Part shown: in pieces, positions 20,095 to 28,363 of the stretch | Layout: the number at the start of each line of letters is the position of its first letter | Numbering within the stretch: the stretch's first letter is position 1 | Origin: SAR86 cluster bacterium | GTDB taxonomy: Bacteria; Pseudomonadota; Gammaproteobacteria; Magnimaribacterales; TMED112 | NCBI GenBank assembly: GCA_016779525.1 | Contig: JADHNL010000010.1 | Span: 1-36,321, forward strand | Length of the DNA stretch: 36,321 nt | Direction of reading: 5' to 3' | Translations under genes and position numbers: made by a program | The notes under the pieces: model-generated | What the model was told of the DNA's origin: nothing | Databases searched by the model: none | Seen by the model: only the letters and a program-made list of their open reading frames with translations

Positions 20095-22638
20095 GTGAAC
20101 AAATACATCATAATTACCTTAATTATCTTTTCTATGACTTCATTTGGACAAGAGAATGATGAGGATATTAATACTGAAAATATTGAAGATGTAGTGGTTT
20201 CTGTGAGTTTTATACCTGATGAAAAAAGAGATACAAGCGAAATTTCAAATGTTCTCACTTCAGAGGATATGACTTTAGCTGGTGATAGTGCTGCATCTGA
20301 TGCATTAAAAAGAATTACAGGTTTAAGTCTTGTTAAAGGTAAATATGTCTATGTCAGGGGTATGGGTGAAAGATATTCCTCTGCTTTGCTGAACGGGGTC
20401 TTATTACCGAGCCCTGAGCCACTTAAACGTGTTGTCCCCTTTGATATTTTCCCAACTTCAGTTCTAGAGAGTGTTCTAGTTCAAAAAACTTACTCTGCAC
20501 AATATCCTGGTGAATTTGGTGGTGGAGTTATCGATATGAGGACAAAACTTATTCCTGATTCAGAGTTTGCTGAATTTGGAATTTCATTTGCTTATGATTC
20601 TCTAGCAACAAATACAAACGCTCAATTAATGCCTGGATTTGATGGTGATTGGACTGGATTTGACGATGGGTCTAGAAACCTGCCATCAAGTTTGCAGCCA
20701 TTTTATGCTAATGGAGATTTTGTCTCACTTTCTAATGGTTCATATGCTGAACTTACAAGAGCAGGACAAAATTTTGGCGGGGAATGGGCTCCAGAAGAAA
20801 CTAGTTTAAATCCTGGCTTAGGAGTGAATTTAGCCTATGGCAATTCTTATTACCGTGATTCTGGAATAGTGGGCATTTTATTTAGTGCTGGTTACGATAA
20901 TGATTATTCATTTATTCCTGATATTAAGAGAACTAACTATGCCAGAGGATCGGAAAATGATTTGGTGTCTAGAGATACCTATGATGTTCAAAAAACAAAT
21001 AACCAAATTGATTCAAACGTTCTAGCTTCTATTGGATGGGATATCGATGGCATGAATTATCTACAGCTAACTAATTTGTTGGTAAGAAAAACCGATAATC
21101 GCTTGACCTTAAGCGAAGGGAAAAATGTTGAGGCTGATTTTTTTGCAAAAAATACAAAGTTTGAGTGGGTAGAAAGACAAATTAATTCATTGACACTTTC
21201 AGGCAAACACGATCTTAGTTCTGGATTGTATATAGATTGGCGCTATGGCTTTGCCGACGGAAAAAGATTCTCTCCTTTCGAAAGGGAGTATTTCTACGAA
21301 TGTGAAGAATCATTCATAGAAAACTGTTTGGATAAATACGAATTTTCACGACGCTCTGACAGTAACTCAACTCAGTTTTCTTGGTTAAACGATGATGCCA
21401 CTGAGGTTGCTATAGACTTTAATTACCCTTTCCAGACAACATCAAATGAGTTAGAGCTAAGTTTTGGATTAAAGCAATCTAAAAAAGAAAGGAAAACCGA
21501 TGTTAAAAGATATAGATTTTTACCTGATTTTGTTAATGGTTCACTATTCGCTTCTCAAGATTTTAGAAGACAACCCATTGAGAACATACTATCAGCAGAG
21601 AACTTTAGGTTAGATCGTTCTGGCTTAATCTTATTAGAAGAAACTTTAAACACTGATAATTACGAAGGTAATTTGACTATCGATGCTGCTTACTTATCAA
21701 TAGAGACAACATTAAACGATAGCCTTGAAATAACTGCTGGCCTCAGAACAGAAAATTCTGATATAGAAGTTATAACTCAAACTTTTTTTGGCGGAGCCAA
21801 TTCAGCAATATCTACAGATAAATTGGATAAATTGCTGCCCGCTTTGACAGCTACCTACAGCTTTAATGATAGTATGCAGTTGAGGTTGGGTTATAGTGAG
21901 ACATTATCAAGACCACAATTCAGGGAAATGTCCCCAGTCCTTTTTGTCAATTTTGATACCGATAGACTGGAACGCGGTTTTCTTGGTCTTAAGTCATCGG
22001 AGATAACTAATATCGATTTACGATATGAATGGTATTTTGGATCTGGTGAATTTTTTACATTGTCATATTTCAGAAAAGAATTTATCAATCCAATTGAACA
22101 AGTCCTAGAAGCGGCAGCAACTAGTGATTATGTAAGTTATAGAAATGCAAAATCTGCAGAATTAGACGGTATTGAACTTGAGACGCAAAAGCAACTTGGG
22201 GAATTGATAGCCGGATATGACTTTTTTGTAAAATTTAATTACACCCTTAATGAATCAAATGCTGTGACAGACCCTGAATTTGTGGTTTTATCTTCTTATG
22301 ATGATAGGCCTATGGTAGGACAGCCAGAAAATATTTTTAATTTTCAGTTTGGCTACTATGGCTCAAACGATACAAGGCTAAGCCTAAATTACAATGATGT
22401 TGGAGAGAGAATACGAGAATTGGGTACAGATGTAATTCCAAATGTCCTTGAAGATTTGCCTCCTCTGTTAGATCTTGTTTACAGCAAAGAGATTCAGGCT
22501 TGGGATGGAATGCTTGATTTAACAGTTAAATGGAGAAATATCCTTGAAGAACCATATGAAGCACTGCAAGGTGATAAAGTATTTGAATCATATCCTTCAA
22601 GCTCATCTATTTCATTTAGTTTGAAATATAGCTATTAA
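20095..22638 (+). CDS. TonB-dependent receptor
   Basis: GTG start; signal peptide; plug-domain DALKRITGLSLVKGKYVYVRGMGERYSSALLNGVLLPSPEP...YPGEFGGGVIDMRTK; beta-barrel C-terminus ending SFSLKYSY with terminal aromatic residue. Confidence 0.93.
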   Translation: MNKYIIITLIIFSMTSFGQENDEDINTENIEDVVVSVSFIPDEKRDTSEISNVLTSEDMTLAGDSAASDALKRITGLSLVKGKYVYVRGMGERYSSALLNGVLLPSPEPLKRVVPFDIFPTSVLESVLVQKTYSAQYPGEFGGGVIDMRTKLIPDSEFAEFGISFAYDSLATNTNAQLMPGFDGDWTGFDDGSRNLPSSLQPFYANGDFVSLSNGSYAELTRAGQNFGGEWAPEETSLNPGLGVNLAYGNSYYRDSGIVGILFSAGYDNDYSFIPDIKRTNYARGSENDLVSRDTYDVQKTNNQIDSNVLASIGWDIDGMNYLQLTNLLVRKTDNRLTLSEGKNVEADFFAKNTKFEWVERQINSLTLSGKHDLSSGLYIDWRYGFADGKRFSPFEREYFYECEESFIENCLDKYEFSRRSDSNSTQFSWLNDDATEVAIDFNYPFQTTSNELELSFGLKQSKKERKTDVKRYRFLPDFVNGSLFASQDFRRQPIENILSAENFRLDRSGLILLEETLNTDNYEGNLTIDAAYLSIETTLNDSLEITAGLRTENSDIEVITQTFFGGANSAISTDKLDKLLPALTATYSFNDSMQLRLGYSETLSRPQFREMSPVLFVNFDTDRLERGFLGLKSSEITNIDLRYEWYFGSGEFFTLSYFRKEFINPIEQVLEAAATSDYVSYRNAKSAELDGIELETQKQLGELIAGYDFFVKFNYTLNESNAVTDPEFVVLSSYDDRPMVGQPENIFNFQFGYYGSNDTRLSLNYNDVGERIRELGTDVIPNVLEDLPPLLDLVYSKEIQAWDGMLDLTVKWRNILEEPYEALQGDKVFESYPSSSSISFSLKYSY

Positions 22639-23028
22639 ATGAAAAGTGTCTTATTTGTTTGTGTGGAAAATGCTTGCAGAAGTCAGCTTGCTGAAGCAAT
22701 AAGCAATACTTTTTATGGGGATTCGCTACAAGCATCTTCAGCTGGATCAAGGCCTGCTAAGAAAGTTAACCCTAAAGCTATCTCATCTTTATTGCGCATG
22801 GGGATACACATAGAATATGACGAACCTAAAGATGTAAAAATTTTTGAAGATAAACATTTTGACTATGTGGTAACAATGGGTTGCGGCGATAAGTGCCCTC
22901 ATATCCCAGGAGCTAAGATGTTTGATTGGCAAATACCAGATCCAAAACTTATGTCCGATGACGATTTTGATGCAATAAGAGATTTGATTGATTTCAAAAT
23001 TCAATCAGAGCTAATACCAGATGCTTAA
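22639..23028 (+). CDS. arsC: Thioredoxin-type arsenate reductase (low-MW PTPase fold)
   Basis: N-terminal P-loop VCVENACRSQLAEA (CX5RS); VVTMGCGDKCPHIPG second and third Cys; WQIPDP Asp loop. Confidence 0.9.
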   Translation: MKSVLFVCVENACRSQLAEAISNTFYGDSLQASSAGSRPAKKVNPKAISSLLRMGIHIEYDEPKDVKIFEDKHFDYVVTMGCGDKCPHIPGAKMFDWQIPDPKLMSDDDFDAIRDLIDFKIQSELIPDA

Positions 23029-23653
23029 AAAATTAATAGCAGAATTATTTGGAACAGCCTCGCTTGTAAGTGTAGTGATAGGATCTGGCATTATGGCTGA
23101 ACGCCTTGCAGCTGGTAATGAAGCGATTATGCTTTTAGCAAATAGTTTTGCAACTTTTCTTGGGTTGTTTTTCTTGATAACTGTATTGGGCCGTATAAGT
23201 GCACAATTTAACCCTGTTGTTTCAATGGTTATGTTGTTTGAGAAAAAAATTTCTAATGATAAATTCTTATTATTTAGCTTATTCCAGATCCTTGGTGCCT
23301 TGGTTGGGGTAGTTATGACAAATCTTATGTTTGATCTAGACCCCATTTCACTGGCTCAAAAATCAAGATATGGAGTAAATTTATGGTTTTCTGAAATCAT
23401 AGCTACTGCAATGCTAATTATTGTTATTCTTTCTTCTCCACCAAAAAAAGTTGCAATTATGGTTGCTTCATTTATTGGCGCTGCTTATTGGTTTACCTCT
23501 TCAACATCCTTTGCTAACCCTGCAGTTACATTTGGAAGAATTTTTTCTGATACTTTCACAGGAATTTATGCTTTTGATGCTCTATATTTCATGCTTGCCC
23601 AAATACTTGGTGCAATTTTGGGTTTATTTTTTTACCGTTATCTCTGGAAATAA
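23021..23653 (+). CDS. MIP/aquaporin family channel
   Basis: N-terminal MLKKLIAELFGTASLVSVVIGSGIMAE; first half motif AQFNPVVSM (NPV), second half motif ANPAVTFGR (NPA); six predicted TM segments; adjacent to arsC. Confidence 0.88.
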   Translation: MLKKLIAELFGTASLVSVVIGSGIMAERLAAGNEAIMLLANSFATFLGLFFLITVLGRISAQFNPVVSMVMLFEKKISNDKFLLFSLFQILGALVGVVMTNLMFDLDPISLAQKSRYGVNLWFSEIIATAMLIIVILSSPPKKVAIMVASFIGAAYWFTSSTSFANPAVTFGRIFSDTFTGIYAFDALYFMLAQILGAILGLFFYRYLWK

Positions 23654-23654
23654 T

Positions 23655-25235
23655 CTAATCCATTTTCCCAGGACCAAAAAGAACCCTTCCTGGTTTTGAA
23701 AGATTGTGAACTCCATCACTTACAACAATTTGTCCATTCACTATTACATATTCAACTCCTGATGAATATTGATGGGGGTCTTGAAAGGTTGCGTTATCAG
23801 AAATCTTCTCAGGGTCAAAAATAGTAATGTCAGCATAGTAACCTTCTTTAATTAATCCTCTTTTATTGAGTGATATGATTTTGGCAGGCAGGGAAGTCAT
23901 TTTTCTAATAGCCTCTTCTAGACTTATGACATTGCTCTCTCTTACATATTTACCAAGAACTCTTGGAAAGGTGCCATAGGATCTTGGATGTGGTCTGCTT
24001 TCGCCAAAAGGCATGAGTGGTCCATCTGAAGCAATAGCAGCATTTGGATGTTGCATTATAAATTTAACATCATCATCACTTATCGCATGAAATACTGCTC
24101 GAGCATAGCCACCTTCAATGATTTCAAAGACTGTTTCTGCAGCATTTTCTGGTGTAGGCTCAATACCTTTAGTCAGCGTTATTTCTGCAAGGTTCTTGCC
24201 TTCAAGGGAGGTATCCCATTTGGCTTCAGAAATGACAACATTTTTAGGATGGCCACCACCACGATCAAACAGAATCTTTCTAACAACCTCTTCTTTAATT
24301 CGCTTACGAGTCTCATCATTACTAAGTCGATCTAAAAGTGCTTTTCGCCCTCCAGCTTGAGCCCATTGTGGTATTAATGCTGTGATGCTTGTTTGCGATG
24401 CTGTATAGGGATATTGATCAAGATAAACATCATGACCTTTTTGATTTGCCTCATCAATCATAGCAAGCGTTTGCAAAGATAAGCCCCAGTTCTCTTTACC
24501 AATAACTTTATGATGGGTAATGTGTGCAGGTAAACCTCCTGCTATACCAATTTCAATTGTCTCGGCAACTGAATCAAGAATTTTGTCAGCTTCATCTCTC
24601 ATATGTGAGATATAGATTCCACCTCTTTCTCCAACAATTTGAGCTAGGGCTATAATTTCTTCCTTGGAACTAAAATTCCCTGGCACATAGAACAAACCTG
24701 AGGAAAGACCTAATGCACCTTCCTTCATAGCCTTTTTTGTCAAGTTTTTCATTTCTTCAAGTTCACTTGAGGTCGGAGCCCTATTTTCTAGTCCCATTAC
24801 CTCCTCTCTGATGGTGCCTTGCCCCACAAATACAGCCCAGTTTGGTGAAATACCTATTTCTTCAATTTTTTGGTAATGCTCGCCTATGGGAAAAGGAGAA
24901 CTTCCATCGTTGCCATCCGTGAGTGTGGTTACTCCTTGATACAAAAAGGCATCGGCTGTGGGTACATCAAAAATACCACGCACAGCATGAGTATGCACAT
25001 CAATAAAACCTGGGGCTACGATTAAGTTAGTTGCATCAATGTATTTTTTTGCGGTTTTAGAATCAAGTGCACCAAGCACATGGATGGTATCGTCTTTTAT
25101 CCCTATATTTGTTGAAAATCTTGGCTGTCCACTGCCATCAATGATGCTACCGTTCTTAATGATTAAATCATAGTCAGGCTGATCTGAGCAGGAAGAAATG
25201 ACGATGAGTAGAAGTAACAGAAATTTATTTTTCAT
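23655..25235 (-). CDS. D-aminoacylase / N-acyl-D-amino-acid deacylase family amidohydrolase, lipoprotein
   Basis: Lipobox ISSC|S; DLIIKNGSIIDGSGQP; VAPGFIDVHTHAV; GVTTLTDGNDGSSPFP; SSGLFYVPGNFSSKEEI; SDGPLMPFGESRPHPRSYGTFPRVLGKYVRE. Confidence 0.92.
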   Translation of the reverse strand: MKNKFLLLLLIVISSCSDQPDYDLIIKNGSIIDGSGQPRFSTNIGIKDDTIHVLGALDSKTAKKYIDATNLIVAPGFIDVHTHAVRGIFDVPTADAFLYQGVTTLTDGNDGSSPFPIGEHYQKIEEIGISPNWAVFVGQGTIREEVMGLENRAPTSSELEEMKNLTKKAMKEGALGLSSGLFYVPGNFSSKEEIIALAQIVGERGGIYISHMRDEADKILDSVAETIEIGIAGGLPAHITHHKVIGKENWGLSLQTLAMIDEANQKGHDVYLDQYPYTASQTSITALIPQWAQAGGRKALLDRLSNDETRKRIKEEVVRKILFDRGGGHPKNVVISEAKWDTSLEGKNLAEITLTKGIEPTPENAAETVFEIIEGGYARAVFHAISDDDVKFIMQHPNAAIASDGPLMPFGESRPHPRSYGTFPRVLGKYVRESNVISLEEAIRKMTSLPAKIISLNKRGLIKEGYYADITIFDPEKISDNATFQDPHQYSSGVEYVIVNGQIVVSDGVHNLSKPGRVLFGPGKMD

Positions 25236-25286
25236 AAGCCCCTATTGAACAGTTTAATGTAAGATAGATTTTTAGGGGTAATTTCT

Positions 25287-26378
25287 ATGAGAGATTTATT
25301 AAAAACATTTTTTCTATTGGCTGTAAGTAATTTGCTGGCTTCAGCAGATTTTAAATTCCAGCAAATTGGTGAAGCACAAAAAGATCCATGGAGTCTGGCA
25401 TTTATTAACCAAGATCAATTTTTACTTTCAGATTTATCTGGAGAATTATCGGTAATATCACTGACCACAGGTGAAAAGCTCTACACAGTAGAGGGAGTGC
25501 CTGAAGTAGCATATGGAAGTCAAGGTGGACTATCTGATGTGAAGGTAGATCCAAACTTTTCTGACAACGGACTCATCTATTTAAGTTATTCGGCTAAGGA
25601 TCCTGAACAAGACAATGCTGTAACCCTATTTGTAGGGAAAGGAAAGTTGGTTGCCGATGAGCTAAAAGATTTCTCAGTCATATTTAAAGCCAAAGCTCCA
25701 AGAAGAGTGCCAATTCACCTGGGTGCAAAAATGGCTTTTTTACCAGATTCAACAATACTCATTGCTAGTGGCGATGCCTATGACAAAAGAGAAAAAGCTC
25801 AAACCTTAGATAATCATTATGGGAAAATAGTGCGGTTAAATCTTGACGGCAGCGTTCCTGAGGACAATCCATTTGTTGGCGTGGATGGCGCTTTACCAGA
25901 AATCTATAGCTACGGGCATAGAAATATGCAAGGTTTGCTCGTTTTATCCGATGGAGCAATTATTGAACACGAGCATGGTCCTAGAGGTGGAGATGAATTA
26001 AATATTGTTGAACCTGGAAAGAATTATGGATGGCCTGCCATTTGCTATTGTATTGATTATTCAGGTGCTCAAATAACACCATTTACAGAAAAAGAGGGCA
26101 TGGAACAGCCGTTGAAGTACTGGCGTCCATCAATCGCGCCTTCAGGCTTCTTATTCTATGAAAGTGATTATTTCGCAGAGTGGGATGGACACTATTTTGT
26201 CTCAGCATTGGCCTCTAAAGATGTCAGAAAGTTAAGCATAAGCAATGGACAAGTAGAGGAGGAAATTTTATTTTCTGACCTCGATGCAAGAATCAGAAAT
26301 ATTTATCAGACACCTAAAGGTTCGCTGATTCTGCTAGTTGATGGTCCTGATGGAAGAATTATCGAAGTAACAAAATAA
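25287..26378 (+). CDS. PQQ-dependent sugar dehydrogenase (soluble aldose/sorbosone dehydrogenase family)
   Basis: Signal peptide; DPWSLAFINQDQFLLSDLSGEL; GGLSDVKVDPNF; YSYGHRNMQGL; EHGPRGGDELNIVEPGKNYGWP. Confidence 0.92.
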   Translation: MRDLLKTFFLLAVSNLLASADFKFQQIGEAQKDPWSLAFINQDQFLLSDLSGELSVISLTTGEKLYTVEGVPEVAYGSQGGLSDVKVDPNFSDNGLIYLSYSAKDPEQDNAVTLFVGKGKLVADELKDFSVIFKAKAPRRVPIHLGAKMAFLPDSTILIASGDAYDKREKAQTLDNHYGKIVRLNLDGSVPEDNPFVGVDGALPEIYSYGHRNMQGLLVLSDGAIIEHEHGPRGGDELNIVEPGKNYGWPAICYCIDYSGAQITPFTEKEGMEQPLKYWRPSIAPSGFLFYESDYFAEWDGHYFVSALASKDVRKLSISNGQVEEEILFSDLDARIRNIYQTPKGSLILLVDGPDGRIIEVTK

Positions 26379-27211
26379 TGCAGATATTGAAATATCCAAT
26401 CTTTTTGATTGCTGCAGCTGCTATTACTGCTGCATTAGTTACACCAATTACTTCCGTCTCCAACTTAATCTGGCTAGGCATGTCTGAAATGCAGCTCAAT
26501 TTATTTATATGGCTTAAAGTCATACTGTTTGACCTTTTTTCATTAGGACTGCCTTTAATAATTGTTTTTGCAATTGGTTTTGCTATTGCTTTTTCAGTTG
26601 CAGCTCTTATTGCAAAATTATTTAAAGTTAAAAATGCACATCTGTATGGCTTGGCTGGGGGTGTTGCTGTTGGTGTAGCACTTATTCTTATGGTTGAGCT
26701 GCTATTTAAGACTCATCCTATTGCTGGTAATAGAACATTATTTGGCCAGATTTTGCATATTACTGCTGGCTATATCGGTGGGCTAAGTTACTTTAATTTG
26801 ATGCAAAAAGACTTTACTGTTAAAAGCGTAATTAGATTCCTAGCATGCCTGCCTCTGATTCTTATACTCTCAATCACGACAAGTTGGATTTTTGATCCTG
26901 CAACAGCTGCAGAAAGTTTTGGTTTTAATTTTAGTGAAATATCAGATTTAGGCAGGAATACTCTAATCAGAGATATGACGGCATTTTTTATGGCAAACGC
27001 AATTTTTTATTTGCTAGGCATTATTACTTTAAATCCCACATGGTTTTTTGCTTCAGGCACTATTTATGCATCTGCTTTTGTATTCAATCTAATGGCAATT
27101 AACTTTTATGGCACTAGTCAAAACGAAGCTTTAATTGCTGAAGCTATATTTACCTTTTGTTCATTTGGTCTTGGTTTTTGGTTATTTCGCAGAGGGAAAG
27201 TTAAAAACTAA
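26378..27211 (+). CDS. Hypothetical multi-pass inner-membrane protein
   Basis: About seven hydrophobic segments; ATG overlaps the stop of the upstream gene (translational coupling). No recognised family. Confidence 0.7.
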   Translation: MQILKYPIFLIAAAAITAALVTPITSVSNLIWLGMSEMQLNLFIWLKVILFDLFSLGLPLIIVFAIGFAIAFSVAALIAKLFKVKNAHLYGLAGGVAVGVALILMVELLFKTHPIAGNRTLFGQILHITAGYIGGLSYFNLMQKDFTVKSVIRFLACLPLILILSITTSWIFDPATAAESFGFNFSEISDLGRNTLIRDMTAFFMANAIFYLLGIITLNPTWFFASGTIYASAFVFNLMAINFYGTSQNEALIAEAIFTFCSFGLGFWLFRRGKVKN

Positions 27212-27229
27212 AACTTCACTTATCAAGTT

Positions 27230-28066
27230 ATGGAATCTGTAATGCACAATCAAACTCAATATGTCTCAAAAATTCCAGACAAAGATGGCTATAGAACTTA
27301 TTCAGATACCGAACATCAAATTTGGGCAAAACTCTACGCAGTACAGGAAAAATCATTACCTGGCATAGCTTGTCCTGAATACATGTCTGCCCTTGAAGAA
27401 ATTGGATTGCCAAGAAACAGTGTGCCGCAATTAAAAGATATAAATGAAACACTTAAGAAAAAAACAGGCTGGGGAATTGAAGGTGTTCCTGCCTTAATTT
27501 CATTTGAACGTTTTTTTGGCTTACTGGCAGAGAAGAAGTTTCCAGCAGCAACATTTATTCGTACTAGTGATGACTTTGAATATTTACAGGAACCAGATAT
27601 TTTTCATGAGATATTTGGTCACTGTCCGCTATTGATGAATGAGGTCTATACAGATTTTATGCAAAAGTTTGGTGAGTTAGCTGCAAGTGCTAGTGCTGAA
27701 GACCAAATAATGCTTGCACGACTTTATTGGTTTACAGTGGAATTTGGTTTGATTCAATCCAACAAAGATTTACAAATTTATGGTGCGGGCATTGTTTCTT
27801 CGGTAAACGAATCTAAGTATGCTTTAAGCAATAAACCTCAAAAGTATGAATTAGATCTTGTTGAAGTTTTTAGGACGCTTTACCGCATAGATATTATGCA
27901 GCCAATCTACTTTGTGATTTCTTCTTTTGATCAATTGTTCAATTTGGTAGATGCTCCTAGGGTAGTTTTTGAATCAATTGCAGAAGCAAGATCTCTGGGG
28001 CCGCACAAACCCCTATTTGCTGTGGGTGATCTACCAGAAGATGATCTGAGAAAAAAAATAGCCTAA
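27230..28066 (+). CDS. phhA: Phenylalanine-4-hydroxylase
   Basis: DGYRTYSDTEHQIWAKLYAVQ; PAATFIRTSDDFEYLQEPDIFHEIFGHCPLLMNE (metal His pair HEIFGH); YWFTVEFGLI. Start could also be the ATG at 27242. Confidence 0.94.
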   Translation: MESVMHNQTQYVSKIPDKDGYRTYSDTEHQIWAKLYAVQEKSLPGIACPEYMSALEEIGLPRNSVPQLKDINETLKKKTGWGIEGVPALISFERFFGLLAEKKFPAATFIRTSDDFEYLQEPDIFHEIFGHCPLLMNEVYTDFMQKFGELAASASAEDQIMLARLYWFTVEFGLIQSNKDLQIYGAGIVSSVNESKYALSNKPQKYELDLVEVFRTLYRIDIMQPIYFVISSFDQLFNLVDAPRVVFESIAEARSLGPHKPLFAVGDLPEDDLRKKIA

Positions 28067-28146
28067 CAAAGCTGAAACAGTAGATTAATTAAGTATTAAT
28101 GCGCGAAAAAGTTTCTTTTTTTCTTTCTAGTCAGAGATGTTAGACA

Positions 28147-28152
28147 TATAAT
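28147..28152 (+). promoter_or_regulatory. Candidate -10 of tRNA promoter, inside palindrome GACATATAATGTC (28143-28155)
   Basis: Exact TATAAT 11 nt upstream of the tRNA 5' end; the GACAT-ATA-ATGTC inverted repeat surrounds it. Confidence 0.55.
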
Positions 28153-28163
28153 GTCATCTCTTC

Positions 28164-28240
<77 letters not shown>

Positions 28241-28283
28241 ACAATCTAGATTTATAGTTCAAAAAAATTTATTCTTAACTTAA

Positions 28284-28363
28284 GTGCAAAGGGGAGGTTT
28301 TACCTGAGATCTTTTTAGGAACCCTTTGAACCTGATCCATACAATAATGGCGGAGGAATTGCA
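28284..28363 (+). promoter_or_regulatory. TPP riboswitch (THI element)
   Basis: GTGCAAAGGGGAGGTTTTACCTGAGAT...ACCCTTTGAACCTGATCCATACAATAATGGCGGAGGAATTGCATG. Conserved CTGAGAT, ACCC, GAACCTGATC and GCGGAGGAA blocks; P2 GGGG/ACCC, P5 CCAT/ATGG, P1 TGCAA/TTGCA. Confidence 0.95.

Noticed and set aside
22789-23346. Minus-strand ORFs 22789-23004 and 23011-23346
   Set aside because: Antisense to arsC and the MIP gene, which have clear motifs.
24048-24360. Two plus-strand ORFs antisense to the D-aminoacylase gene
   Set aside because: Antisense to strong coding sequence; no family signature or start signals.
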